NCBI GenBank assembly: GCA_013339765.2
Contig: CM023450.1
Span: 39,130,711 to 39,194,710 of the forward strand
DNA length: 64,000 nucleotides
Reading direction: 5' to 3'
DNA from: Haemaphysalis longicornis
Lineage: Eukaryota; Arthropoda; Arachnida; Ixodida; Ixodidae
Positions within the stretch are counted from its first letter, which is position 1. Every line of letters starts with the position of its first letter. Below are positions 46,933 to 57,545 of this stretch, one piece after another. Under the pieces are notes generated by a model, which worked only from the letters and a program-made list of their open reading frames with translations, was not told the origin of the DNA and did no database searches. The position numbers and the translations under genes are program-made.

Positions 46933-49900
46933 GTAAGCTATTTTAAGTATTTGGTGGTAAAGTAGGCTGAAGTCGGGGTATGCGCCCAGGACTCCTCATT
47001 TAAACCCCGAGTTCGTGCCGTTAAGTAGAAGTGTATTCGTACAGAAACTGAGAATACAACCCAATGTCTATTTCAGGTCTCATCAATACACTCATTAGTT
47101 AACAAGAAACTGCTTTGCTAAGAAAACAGTGCGCTTGTATACAGTTGCGAGTTTGCCCAAGGTTTATATATTCAGAAGTCCTCCTGAGAACATTGTAAAT
47201 TCCTCTCCATTGGAAAAGTCCCAAAGGCATTATTTTCTGGCGACTTCGTTACAATGGGTTGGAAAAGAAAACGTATCATCCGTCCCAAATTGTAGGAAGT
47301 TTTCAATTTTCTTATCTCTCTAGCAGGATTTTATCAAAGATAAGGATTGCGCTTCTCTAAGTAATCCGCACGGCAACTGTTTTCTCACAAGAGTGAACCA
47401 GCGCTTTCGAATCGCCTTCATGATGACGCCAGTTTCGGTTTCAACTTTAACATGTAGGCTATAATTCAAATTCTAGCTGCTCATAGCAAGCATCACCTTT
47501 ATAAAGTATGTAAGCTGCATAAGAACAAAGACAATTTTGTCACATTTCCTTTTCTGTTACCTGAGGCGTAGAAAATTGCTCTCATTCGCGAAATTACTCT
47601 CAAAATTACTCTCTTGAATTGTTTTGCAGCGTGCGCGTGAAGAATGATTCCAAGAATGTGCTCTGTCCGCTGAAGGGAGGGGGGTTATTTCATCTCATTG
47701 TAGAGACTTTCTTTTTTTCATTGTCTCTAAATCCCGTTGTTTTATTTAGCACGATGGCTATGTTACCATGTGGCTTTCTGTCGAAAGAAATTTGGGCTAG
47801 CTGCAAGACTGGATTTATCTTCTTTAATCCTCAACATTAACTCTAATTACTTTGTTCCCGAACACTGTCGGCAAATTTAGTTTAGGAACTTGACCTCGGC
47901 TTCCTGTGTGAAGTCCATCATCACTTTTCTATCATGCTAAGGTAAATGAGTCTGCTTCCGCTTCAGAAATCCGCATTCGTACTGTGGTGGAACGGCTCAA
48001 GGAGGGAGTGGATAAGGGGACAGCTCCTTAGCACAAATCTTCGTAACAGTCATTCAAAAGAACCTCTAATTGGCAGTCATCGAATGTGACGTCTGCCTGA
48101 TTGTTACAGCGAATCTGCTTGCCTCTAGGCCCCGAATGCATACCCTGCATAAGTTCCCGGTGGGCTATCCTGGGTCGCTAATGTCCGAATGAATGCCCCT
48201 CATTGCGTTGGAGGGTTGGGGGGGGGGGGCATGTGGCTTATGTTTGTAGCGGGGAAACGACGCGTGAATACAACTGACGTCTGTGGATTGGGTACCCTGG
48301 ACGGCTTACGTACGTATCGGAGATGCCCCGGCATGTGTACAAGAATGACGGCTGCAAGTGGAGAGGGAGAAACCGACGAGAAGAATGTGGTGGTGGCGTC
48401 CCAGCGGAGTCAGGATATATAGTGAAAAGGGGGCGAAATGTAGCGTTGTCGCCTGTACACTTGATTGTGATATCATGAGCCTTGAACATGCCGATACGTT
48501 TGCAGCAGCGCTTGTGGCAAAAGCATTGCAGATGCGGTTACCGAAGTGGCACAGCGTCACTGGTAATCTGTCCACAATGAACGTTGCGGCCCCAAAATAT
48601 TTTTTTTATCGCCTAGGCAATCGATGTAGCATGTAGTAAAAATTTTAGTGCCCCTTTGTTAATTTTCGCGTCTCTCTGTCAACAGAACAAGCGATACGAA
48701 AGCATAGAGCGGCAGCGTGGAGAGAATGCGTAGACGAAGCTGCCTTCGCAACGCTGGCGATGTATACCATGGAGACGAGAGGCGGTAGCACGGCTGGGCA
48801 GCTGCTTCTACCTCAATGCTTTTTTCGGAACGTCGCCCTCCCCTTGTACGCGTTGTACAATTAAGTCTGCAGCCAGTGCACATGGCCAAAGAGAACTATT
48901 TTTAAAGCGGAGAGGCCATTTTTGCAGCGGGTGTGTGTGTGCCTCGCTTCCAACATACGGCGTGCGGTGGCAAACAGGTGTAGGACAGAAACTTTTCGTA
49001 CTCAAGAGCTAGTGCTTTGTGTTTACTTCTTGAACGGCTCCTGGAGGGGCGTCTCAGCCGGCATTTTTCCCGTCCACCTTGAAGAGATTCCGAAGCGACA
49101 CTTCGGCCGTTGTCTGTCATGTCTCAGCGCGCGCACATCACCGATTGCACGTTCACATGTCGTGCATGCAAAGGTGGGAAAAGAGGAGGGGCGCACGCGC
49201 AGCCAGGCTTCATGCGCTCACCGATGACGTGCCCGTTGCGTTGGTAGTATACTATTTTAATGTGATGTACTATTTTAATGACCCGATGCGACCTGACTAC
49301 TGTCCTCTGTGGTCTAGCTGTTTTGGTTGCTGCGTTACATATGCAATTAGATTCTTACGAATCGGGAGGGAATCGGACAGCCCCATGTTTGTACGCTAGA
49401 ATAAAACTCAAGCCCTTACGAGTTTCATTCAGCTGATTAGCTAGGAAGCATGCTCTATTGCAAAATACGAACGAATGTGTTTTATCTTGCGCAATCCTTG
49501 CTGCGCTCAGCTTCCCTTGTCCCCCTTCTTCAAAGGGTCTAAGGGCGTTGATTCTTTTTACTTGACCGCGGCTCGGCATCAATTGAGACCCGCAATAAAT
49601 GTGATATAGTAATTAAGTAGCACTGCAACAATTCCAATAAAAGCTTTCGCTCTTTCCTTCCTTCTTGAACTTCTTTATACCCAGCAAGGAGCGGGACTGC
49701 GTGACATGTCCGTCACAGCAAATACGTTTTCCGGTCACCTCTCTTGTTTTTGTTTCGGTTTTCAACAGCGGAGCTGATTAACTTGACCTTAGTCTTGTGG
49801 CGTTAACGCGAGACGCACGGCACGACCTTCGCGTAGCTGCGTAGTCGGAGACAAGCCTCGCCTAGCTATGACGTCATCGCGCACGCCGCCACCGCTCCAC

Positions 49901-49995
49901 CTTCGAGTAAACTCTGCCGAAGCGTCCGTGGCATGATCTCTCGCGCACTCTTCTCCTTGCCATTGCACGTGCGTTGGCGCCTCAAGAGGGAAGCA
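46933..49995. other. GH18 intron 3, left part
   Basis: No exon-like frame agrees with GH18 phase. 49370-49470 is a second copy of the dispersed segment at 7595-7690 (GCTAGAATAAAACTC). A G run is at 48221-48230. The last 280 nt before the LINE (about 49715-49995) are GC-rich. Confidence 0.4.
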
Positions 49996-50009
49996 CAGGA
50001 AAGCTCGAG
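49996..50009. repeat. Target-site duplication, left copy
   Basis: CAGGAAAGCTCGAG, identical to 56568-56581 at the other end of the LINE. Its last bases overlap the first GA of the tail. Confidence 0.88.
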
Positions 50010-50024
50010 AGAGAGAGAGAGAGA
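50007..50024. repeat. (GA)9 tract at LINE 3' end
   Basis: On the minus strand it is (CT)9, 6 nt beyond AATAAA at 50031-50036. Confidence 0.92.
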
Positions 50025-50129
50025 ACAGACTTTATTTACAGATCCTGCGTGGGGTTGCCAACCGGCCGCGCAGGGCTCGGGGCTTCCCTTCTAATGCCCT
50101 AGTCTATTAAAAGTCCTAGGGCACTGGGC

Positions 50130-50525
50130 CTAGATCTCGGGGTGTGCTCCTGGCAGGGCGTCCGGTACTGGGGTCCCACGGCACCCGGTAACCGGGTCCT
50201 TGGTCCCCTTTCTCTTCTGCCTAGCCAGGGCCTCCTCGAGCCGCTGGATCGCCCATCTCTGTGATGATGAGTCTATGGAGCGCAACCAGCGTTCCACTTG
50301 CTCGGGGTACGTGGCATCCAGGGACTGCCCGTCCCCATCGCGCACTTCACCGCCGCACTTCATGATGTGGCCGAGTGTCGCTAGTTCCCTTTCACAGACG
50401 CTACACACTGGGTCTGCGAACACCTCGGGGCAGATGTGGCGCGCCAACGCCGGGGTTAGCACGCATTCCACTTGCATCTGACGAAGCATCACCGACTCCG
50501 CACGGGATAGTTTCGTGGTGCGGGG
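50130..50525 (-). pseudogene. LINE ORF2 C-terminal zinc finger segment
   Basis: LRQMQVECVLTPALARHI, then VCSVCERELATLGHIMKC, is the terminal Cys/His finger (C-x2-C-x8-H-x3-C) followed by a basic tail to a stop at 50130. The segment is out of frame with RNase H upstream. KLSRAESVMLRQMQVE read in this frame shows that the two were once continuous, with the shift near 50525. Confidence 0.82.
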
Positions 50526-51198
50526 CCGGGTACTCCCTCCTCTCGCCCCTGAATCGCTTTAGGATCTCTCCGTAGTCCGTCAGGGGCTCGAGGTCTTCCT
50601 CGGCGTTGGTTTCGCCTGCGTCCGCGGAGAGGCTGGTGCTGGCGTCCCGGCATCTGACGAGTTCACGGGCCGCCGCGTCCGCCTCCTCGTTGCGGTTGTC
50701 GACGCTCGGCAGCTCCCCCATGTGTGCGGGGAACCACTTGATAACGGTAGTCGGGCTAGCGGGGGTGCTCCCTGCAGCCCGCGAGGCCCTGGCGAGCCCC
50801 ACAAGCCGCTCGGCATCCCGCCAGACCGTGCTCCTGGCGAAATTCTTTACCGCCGTCTTTGAGTCACTTAGCACCGTGCGGGTGCCCGGTACCCCCATCG
50901 CCAGGCCTATCGCCGCCTCCTCTGCCTGGCCGGGCGTACTGGCCCGCACGGTGCCTGCGTTGAGTAGATCCCCCGTAGATGCCTGGACGACTGCGACCGC
51001 GTAGGCGTCTCTCCTTCCAGGGTACTTGGCTACGTCCACGTACGCAGCGCCCCCGTCGTGTTGGTATTGCCTGGCCAGAGCTGCCGCCCTCGCCCTGCGT
51101 CGGTCCAGGTCCCTCTCCGGGTCCATGTTCTTGGGCAGCGGGAACACAATGATGCCCCTCGCCGCCTCGTCGCTCAGGGGGACTTGCTCTTCTAGCAC
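50401..51198 (-). pseudogene. LINE RNase H domain
   Basis: The frame contains all four RNase H catalytic landmarks in order: AAYVDVAKYPG (first Asp), QAEEAAIGLAM (Glu), VLSDSKTAVKNF (second Asp) and KWFPAHMG...NRNEEADAAARELV (His and last Asp). It starts LEEQVPLSDEAARGIIVFPL, which in the intact family is contiguous with the RT frame. Here a lost base in a G run near 51197 inserts a stop. Enzyme role: removal of RNA template from the cDNA hybrid during target-primed reverse transcription. Confidence 0.9.
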
Positions 51199-52799
51199 CC
51201 CGTCGCTGCTTGCTCGATCTCCGGTGGCTTGAGCCCCGCGCGGTCGAGGACTCTCCTGCCCGTTGTCGTGCCGTTCAGCCGGGTCAGCTGCGATATTCGT
51301 TGGGCCTCGCTGATCTCCGAGAGCGTGTTATGTACTCCCAGAGACAGCAAGGCCGACGTTCTCGTACTGGGTAGTAGGCCCAGGGCACTCTTGTAGGCCT
51401 TTCTGATGACGGCGTCGATCTTGCCTTCTTCCGCCTTGGTCCAGCGGTGGAAGGCTCCCGCGTATGTTTCTTGGCTAACGACGAAGGCCTGCAGCAAACG
51501 CAGGAGCCCCCTCTCGTTCATGCCTCGGTGTCTTGTCGACACCCGCTTCACGAGGCGGGTGGCGATCCCGATCTTTGTCACGATGTTCTTCAGAGCCGTG
51601 GTGTTCGTCTGGACCCCGTCCACGAACATCCCCAGGATCCTCAGCCCGGGCACGTGCGGGATCGGTGCACCGTCGCTCGTCCGCACCACGATGCTCCTTG
51701 CGGCCTCCTGGCTTGCCGCCTTCCGGTGCCTCCCCGGGGGCGGCAGGATGAGAAGCTGCGATTTTTGCGGCGAGCACCGCAGGCCCGTGCTCGAGAGCGC
51801 GGACTCCACGGCGTCCACCGCGGCTTGGAGATTCGACTCGATCTCCCCGTTGCTGCCGCCCGTGACCCAGATGGTGACGTCGACGGCGTATAGGCAGTGT
51901 CGGACCCCCGGGTTCAGCGTCTCCAGGCGCCTCGCCACCTCGATCATGACGATGTTGAAGAGAAGTGGCGAGATGACCGAACCCTGCGGGGTTCCGACAC
52001 TGCCCAGCTTCCGCTCCTCCAGCTTCTTGCCTCCCACTTCCAGCCGGGCCGTGCGGTCCGACAGGAAGGCTCGAACGTAGTTGTAGGACCTCGCCCCCAG
52101 GCCCAGGCGGGAGACCTGCTCCAGGATCGCCGAGTGCCTCACGTTGTCGAAGGCACCCTGCAGGTCCAAGCCCAGGATTGCCCGGTTGTCCTTCCCGGGC
52201 AGCCCGCCCGGAGGGTCGGGGATCTCCCTCTGGATCAGCAACATGGCGTCCTGGGTCGCCAGGGGTGCCCGGAACCCGAGCATGGAGTCCGGGTAGATGC
52301 CGTGTCGCTCCAGGTAGTCGTTCCACCGGGTGTTGAGTACGTGCTCCAGCACCTTGCCCACGCAGGACGTGAGCGAGATGGGGCGCAGGCCCTCTATTCC
52401 CGGTGGCTTGTTATGTTTGGGTAGCAGGATCGTCTTCGACGTTCTCCACGCTTTCGGTAGAGTGCCGCTCCTCCAGCACTCGTTGTAGTACTTTGTTAGC
52501 GCCGCAATCGCCGAGTCATTCAGGTTGCGGAGCGTCTTGTTGGAGATCTTGTCCGGCCCTGCGGCCGAACGGCAGTTGAGGTTCTGCGTTGCGAGCCTCA
52601 CCTCCCACTCTTCGATATCTCTGTCCAAGTGGGAGTTGGGCCGCCCCTCGTAGTCTCGGTGGTCTTCCCTGCTGGTCTCTGGTAGGTAACGGTCGTTGAG
52701 ACGTTTGTGCATCTCTTCTTCCCCCATCTGGCGCGCCGTGGTGTGGAGGATTTGCGCCATTCGGGTGTGTTGGAACTCGTGGCTCTTGGTTTCGTCCAT
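51192..52799 (-). pseudogene. LINE reverse transcriptase, catalytic box mutated
   Basis: 535 codons covering the full RT. They include GLRPISLTSCVGKVLEHVLN (motif 1-2), LGFRAPLATQDAMLL, ILGLDLQGAFDNVRHSAI (motif A, Asp present), VGTPQGSVISPLLFNIVMIE (motif B) and CLYAVDVTIW (motif C) at about 51885-51900. The thumb follows with LRILGMFVDGVQTN and TRLVKRVSTRHRGMNERG. Motif C should be YADD. The first Asp is Val through one base, which abolishes polymerase activity in known RTs. The first Met at 52799 is not the true start: the frame reads upstream through CAQQWFALCNQVDGQLHRSG until a frameshift near 52918 that separates it from the endonuclease. Confidence 0.93.
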
Positions 52800-54024
52800 T
52801 AGTTGTCTGAGGATCTTCCAGGGGCCGCTGCGGTGTAGTTGTCCGTCGACCTGGTTACATAGGGCGAACCACTGTTGGGCGCAGAGTTGCTTGCTGTACC
52901 GCTCGATCTCGCGGCCAGCTCGGCTATCTTCTTACGAAGCTTTCTGTTGTGTCGTTGTCTTCGCCATCGCCGCTGAAGCGATCGTCTGGCGTCGAGGAGG
53001 TGTGCGAGCCTCGAGTCCATCGTTTCGATGTCTCCGGTAGCTTCCACCTCTTTCGTGGCTTTGTTCGTGGCTTCTTTTAACCTCGCGGACCATTCGTCTA
53101 TGTCGGCTATTTCGCCCAGCTCGGACTTTCTGAACTCGTCCCAGTTTACGAGTCTGTGCCTCTTTAAATTGTCCCTGCTCTGGTCCCCGTTCGTGTGGGC
53201 CAGCGGGATCTCTATTTCGATTATAAAGTGATCGCTGCCCAGGTTGATCCCGGTGTTTCTCCACCTCGCGGTACCACCGCTGGGTAGCAACGCGAAGGCA
53301 AGATCCGGGTTCGTATCCCGGGCAGTGGACGTCCCTATTCTTGATGGCTGTGCTGGGTTCGTTAGTAGCGTGAAACCCGCTTCGGCGGCGTCTTCTAACA
53401 GGTCTTTCCCTTTTGCTGTGGTTACCGTGTATCCTAGCTCGAGGTGCTGCGCATTGAAGTCCCCGCAGACTATCGCCGCGGCGTCTCCCATCTTGGCCAT
53501 TTCTCGCTTCGCTTTGGTCGTGGCGTCTTTGACTTTGTTGAAGAGGGTCTTGAACTTCTGTCCGCTGTGCCTTGGATTGCTGTAGATGTTGGCGAGAAGA
53601 AGCGACGTCGACGTCTTCTGCCTTCTACCCCGCGAGCTGCCTCCCTTGCCGATGAACGCTAGTTCGGTTACGCACATTTCGATCGCGGTGCTTGAGTGCC
53701 CAGAAATTGCTGGTGTTTCACATGGGCTAGCCCCTTGCGGATCAGCGTACACACCCCCTGCGCCGCCCCCTTCCCGCATGTGCGAGCCGAGGGCGGGCAG
53801 TCGTGCGCCCGGTAACCCGAGAGTTTCGGGGTTTCCTCCAAGTGAGTCTCTTGTATCGCTATTATGTCGGGCCTTTTCGCTGGCTCCAACGATCTGATAT
53901 GTTGCTGTAGGACAGCTTTGCGGCATCTGAAACCGTTTGAGTTCCAGTGCCATATTGTGATCTTATTGTTGCTGGCCATCTTGAGGTTTGGGTTTGCAAC
54001 GGTGTTGCTGTAGCATGTTAGCAA
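52799..54024 (-). pseudogene. LINE AP-type endonuclease, two frames
   Basis: The N-terminal half begins at Met 53979 with ASNNKITIWHWNSNGFRCRK (the N of the WNxNG motif), then PDIIAIQETHLEE (catalytic Glu). A frameshift at about 53702 moves to the second frame, which carries TSLLLANIYSNPRHS, AAAIVCGDFNAQHLELGY (GDFNA), DTNPDLAFAL and GSDHFIIEIEI (SDH, catalytic His). All expected nuclease motifs are present across the two frames. This nuclease would nick genomic DNA to prime reverse transcription. Confidence 0.9.
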
Positions 54025-54451
54025 ATTGCTGCAGCATCTGCTTTTGTAGCTGCTCGAACTGTTGAGCTATCTGTTGTTGCACTAGCTGGGAGCATCTTTG
54101 GATGATCCTCTGCTCCATGGCTTCTAGATTCTTATCCCATTTCTTGTACGTATGTTCTAGCCTCGTAAGTCTATTACTAAGGCCTGCGTACCCTACGGGT
54201 TTCGGTGCTTTCTCCCTGCATTCTAATCCGGTGGCCGTTGATAGTGCGTCGTCGTCGTCTTCTTCTGCCTCTTCGACTTCGCTTTCGCTGACGTTCTCGT
54301 CGTCGGATTGTAGCTCGATCCCCCTGGACGCCGCTATGGCCGCCGCCTTGGATTGGAGTCTACCTCTAACCGTGTGCGTCGGTCTCTGGCCGGAGCCGCC
54401 CGCTGCCTGCGGTCCTGTTCCCTCCATCTCGACGGGATCTTCCGTCGCCAT
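53963..54451 (-). pseudogene. LINE ORF1 C-terminal coiled-coil segment
   Basis: 162 codons: an acidic stretch (ESEVEEAEEDDDDALS), then GYAGLSNRLTRLEHTYKKWD and a Gln-rich coiled coil (QLVQQQIAQQFEQLQKQMLQ). Upstream in the same frame KRFQNGGGPERGQKQEAEEK is readable to about 54520, so this was probably the C-terminus of ORF1 before a frameshift. A separate small ORF is the alternative. It overlaps the start of ORF2 by about 16 nt (Met 53979), a common LINE arrangement. Confidence 0.7.
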
Positions 54452-54510
54452 CTTCTCTTCGGCTTCTTGCTTCTGCCCGCGCTCGGGCCCGCCGCCATTC
54501 TGGAACCTTT

Positions 54511-56323
54511 TTATGATGTGTCTTGCTTGGCGATGTGTTCGCGTTGTTGCTTAATGGTAAGCTGTAAAGCCGCCATTACTGTCTGCAGGTCTTGAAAGTC
54601 CTTTTGCATCTTTCTAACCGTCGCTTTGAGTTCGCGAGTTTCTGCTTTGCATTGTTCGCCGCAACCGCTCTCGCCGCTGCCGCTCTCTCCGCTTTTGCCG
54701 GGCCCTCGCTCCGTTGTCTTGGCAACGCTCTGTGGATCGGGTTTCGCCGGCGCCGGCCTGGCGCTGACGTCAGACTTGTTTTTCGACTCCGGTCTTTTCT
54801 TGGAAACCGAGCGGCGCCGCGATGCGGACCTTCCGCTCGACTTCGAGCGCCTTCGCTGCTCTTTACCGGATGTGACGTCTGCCCACGTCAGCCCTTCTGG
54901 CCTATCCCTGCTTTTACTCCTCGCCGCCTTATGTGACGTAGGAGCTTCTCGAACCTTCTGTGCGAGAAAATCGCTCTTTCTAGAAGGTCTGATGGCCGGG
55001 CGGGAAACCGGCGCCATCTTGTTCGGCGCCATCTTGCCTTCTATAGTTTCGTTTTTCAGTTTTGCCGCCATCCGCTTCTTTATTTGCGGTGGCACTTTGA
55101 ATTTGTTTATGCAGCTCCCTGCCCCTGTGACATGGGAGCCGCCACACAGTTTGCAGCGTGGCCTGCAGTGATTTACGTGTTCTTCGTCGGGATTTTTACG
55201 CCCGCATGCAAAGCACACGCTCACGTTGGGCGTTGGGCACACATCTCTCCTGTGCCCGACTTGCCCGCACGTACTACACACCTCACGGTGCTGCCTGTAT
55301 AGCGTGCATTTCGTTACGAAGCCGCCATATTTCACGTAGTACGGAACTTTCTCTCCGTCAAACAGGATTACTACCGACTCTGTTCTACCGAGTCGGTGGG
55401 CCGCCATGATCGTAGGATTTTGCTTGTTAACTAAGCACAGGGTGATTTCTTCCTCAATCTCGTCAAGCCCTACCCCGCTAATTACTCCTCGCGAAGTGTT
55501 CTCCGGGGTGCTCTTATACGCGAACGCTTCATACGTTCGGTCTCCGATGACGATGCTCTTGATCGATCCGTAGCGGAAAGACCTTCCCTCGTTCGGGGTG
55601 CTAAGCACGATAATGTTTTGGGCAGCGTTTGGGGCGAACGAGTCGTCCTGCGCTTCCTCGCTGGGTATCTTGGCTGCAGCAATGATTGCTTCGCGCAGCA
55701 CAGACATCCTCACGTTGTTTACTGCGAGCCCCCCGCGAGGCCTAACTACCACCCGGTGCTCGTCTTTCCTAGCGAAAGTCGGCATTCTCGCCGATTTTGC
55801 CATATTGGCGTTAACCCGAGCCACGTACTGAGCTCTCAGCTCCTTCTGACGCTCTTCCTTGCTTTTAGCGTTCGAAGCCGAGGCTGCGCTGCCTGGCTTA
55901 CCTGTAGACGGCGATCCTCGCTGCGATGAGGCCTCCGTTTCTAGAAGTTTCTTCCCGCGCCGACGTGGAGTCACTACAGTCCACCCCGCACACGAGCTCA
56001 CTGGATCACAGTCACTATCCGCACCGAAAATGTCCTGTCCGGCTTCGTTGGCGGTGCGCAGACCGCTTCCGACGCTCGTCGAGGCACCTCCGCTGTAGTC
56101 GTGGCCGTTCTCCCTCGCCGGTTGAGTCGCTCGCTTCTTCGCGGCGGTTAGGCCTAGCTGGCCCGGCCGCCGTTTTGCAATCCGATTCCGCTCCAAAATC
56201 GGTTGACGAGGTATCCATGACTTGCAGGTCATCGCTAGTCACTTCTACTTCCACTCCGCTAACCTCAATTAGCTCCGGTGAGGCTCCGAGAGCCTTAACA
56301 GGCGCCACGTCGACCGAGCACAT
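54511..56323 (-). pseudogene. LINE ORF1 (gag-like, CCHC zinc knuckles)
   Basis: The main frame 54511-56232 encodes 573 codons. A low-complexity N-terminus is followed by a conserved middle (VRMSVLREAIIAAAKIPSEE...SIVIGDRTYEAFAYKSTPEN...GVISGVGLDEIEEEI), and then by Cys/His knuckles: CSTCGQVGHRRDVC, CFACGRKNPDEEHVNHC, CKLCGGSHVTGAGSC. A basic SR-like stretch (RRRSKSSGRSASRRRSVSKK) and a helix come next. The likely original start is Met 56323 in another frame (CSVDVAPVKALGASPELIEV), joined by a frameshift near 56165. The ORF1 protein coats LINE RNA. Confidence 0.88.
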
Positions 56324-56567
56324 GGTCGGCGCTCGGCGCGTTCCAAGGTTAGCTCGAACTCCTCCGGGGCCCCATCTTCAGTCACTCAGAGCTTGCTCAA
56401 AAATGTGCCCACCTTGTTAAGCGTGGTATCCGCGTGTGCCGCTGAGCTTCGCGAAGACGCTGACGCCAAAATTTCGACGTCCGAGTTGAATTTTGGCTAC
56501 AAAAATGGAAAAATTTGCGGAGCCCACCGAACAGGCGACTGTTCCATGCACGTGCCGGCACGTCTTC

Positions 56568-56581
56568 CAGGAAAGCTCGAG
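56568..56581. repeat. Target-site duplication, right copy
   Basis: CAGGAAAGCTCGAG, identical to 49996-50009, marking the 5' end of the LINE at 56567. Confidence 0.88.
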
Positions 56582-56634
56582 GCTACAGACGCCGAGTTCG
56601 TGAAGCTCGAGGCTACAGACGCCGAGTTCGTGAA
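56574..56634. repeat. 30-bp tandem duplication next to the insertion site
   Basis: AGCTCGAGGCTACAGACGCC followed by GAGTTCGTGA occurs twice head-to-tail, starting inside the right target-site copy. No gene is recognised around it. Confidence 0.9.
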
Positions 56635-56699
56635 GCCAGTTGCCGCCTGTTCTAGCGCGTGCTCATGCACGAAACCACGCACGAAACTTGGCTGAGTCT

Positions 56700-57320
56700 C
56701 CAGGCATAACCATGTATAAACTTAGCCGATGCAAGAATAAGCTAGGTGGAGCCACCAGCTCCACTGTTTATCCAGCCTTCCACCATTACTGCAAGCTGCA
56801 CCAATTATTTTAGTAGCCATCCAATACGTCCATTTCTGCTACTGAAAGGAAGCCGGCCAATCGCTACGATATGGCTCGAGTGATGTCACTTTAGCGCATG
56901 CGAATGCCCAGGCCAACAAAGAAAAATGTTTTGATCAGGTCTCTACGTTATACGATGGGCGTAAAGCAATGATATTTGGTTGGTGTATTTTGTGGCCACT
57001 TAACGTAAGTACTGGATGCCCTTGTCGACTCCATTATGAAAGTATTTTAAATTCGAAAGCTTCTTAATAAAGAGACTCGTTCTATCGAACAAGGCTGAAT
57101 TTTCATTGGCGGCGAGCATCTTTACGCAATACGCATCTTTTGAGCAACTTTTAGAGGGAGCTCTCCGTAATTATTTAGTGCTATCCAGAGTCTCCGAGAG
57201 AAACGGAGGGGGGGGGGACCTTTAATGAGTTTTAGATGCAGCTAGTAGTGGATAATTGCTCTAGGAAGCCATGTGCCGACCGCGCAGTCGTAGGCCGGGT
57301 TACCAAGAATGTTTGAACCA
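56700..57320. other. GH18 intron 3, between LINE and SINE
   Basis: Nothing recognisable. A G run is at 57209-57218. Confidence 0.35.
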
Positions 57321-57321
57321 A

Positions 57322-57545
57322 CTGGGGATACTCAGTGGCTCATTCGTGCTGCTGAGGCCAAGTATGCCGTTTCGGTTACTACAGCGGTGGCTGATTTCAG
57401 ATGCAGGCAAACTGCGACCACGCCAATGTGTTCGAGATTTCAACGCACGTTAAGGATCCGCCATTGGACAAAATTAATCCGTAGTCCTCCACTACGGCAC
57501 GCCTCACAGGCACGATGTAGCTTCGGCGTGTTAAACCCCCCAAAT
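57322..57545 (+). mobile_element. SINE, diverged
   Basis: GGATACTCAGTGGCTCATTC corresponds to the box A region of the SINE family, GCTGCTGAGGCCAAGTATGC to the middle of the tRNA head. CGAGATTTCAACGCACGTTAA, GGACAAAATTAATCCG, CCACTACGGCACGCCTCA and GGCGTGTTAAACCCC follow in the family order. Box B is badly mutated. Lies in GH18 intron 3. Confidence 0.75.

Larger units (their letters stand above)
50010..56567 (-). mobile_element. Full-length I-superfamily LINE with (CT)n tail, antisense in GH18 intron 3
   Basis: A 6558-bp element bounded by a perfect 14-bp duplication. Order on the minus strand is a 5' leader of about 245-335 nt, ORF1 with CCHC knuckles and a C-terminal coiled coil, then ORF2 with AP endonuclease, reverse transcriptase, RNase H and a terminal C-x2-C...H-x4-C finger, a short 3' UTR, AATAAA and (CT)9. 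Presence of RNase H after RT places it in the I superfamily. It is complete in structure but dead. Frameshifts are evident near 56165, 54520, 53702, 52918, 51197 and 50525, and the RT box is YAVD. Antisense orientation to the host gene is the arrangement least harmful to splicing. Confidence 0.92.

Noticed and set aside
51406..52424. Plus-strand open frames of 148-224 codons over the LINE reverse transcriptase
   Set aside because: They are complementary-strand shadows of the GC-rich RT reading frame and carry no motif.
54102..55171. Plus-strand frames of 150 and 181 codons over LINE ORF1
   Set aside because: Shadows of the ORF1 zinc-knuckle frame. Composition alone keeps them open.
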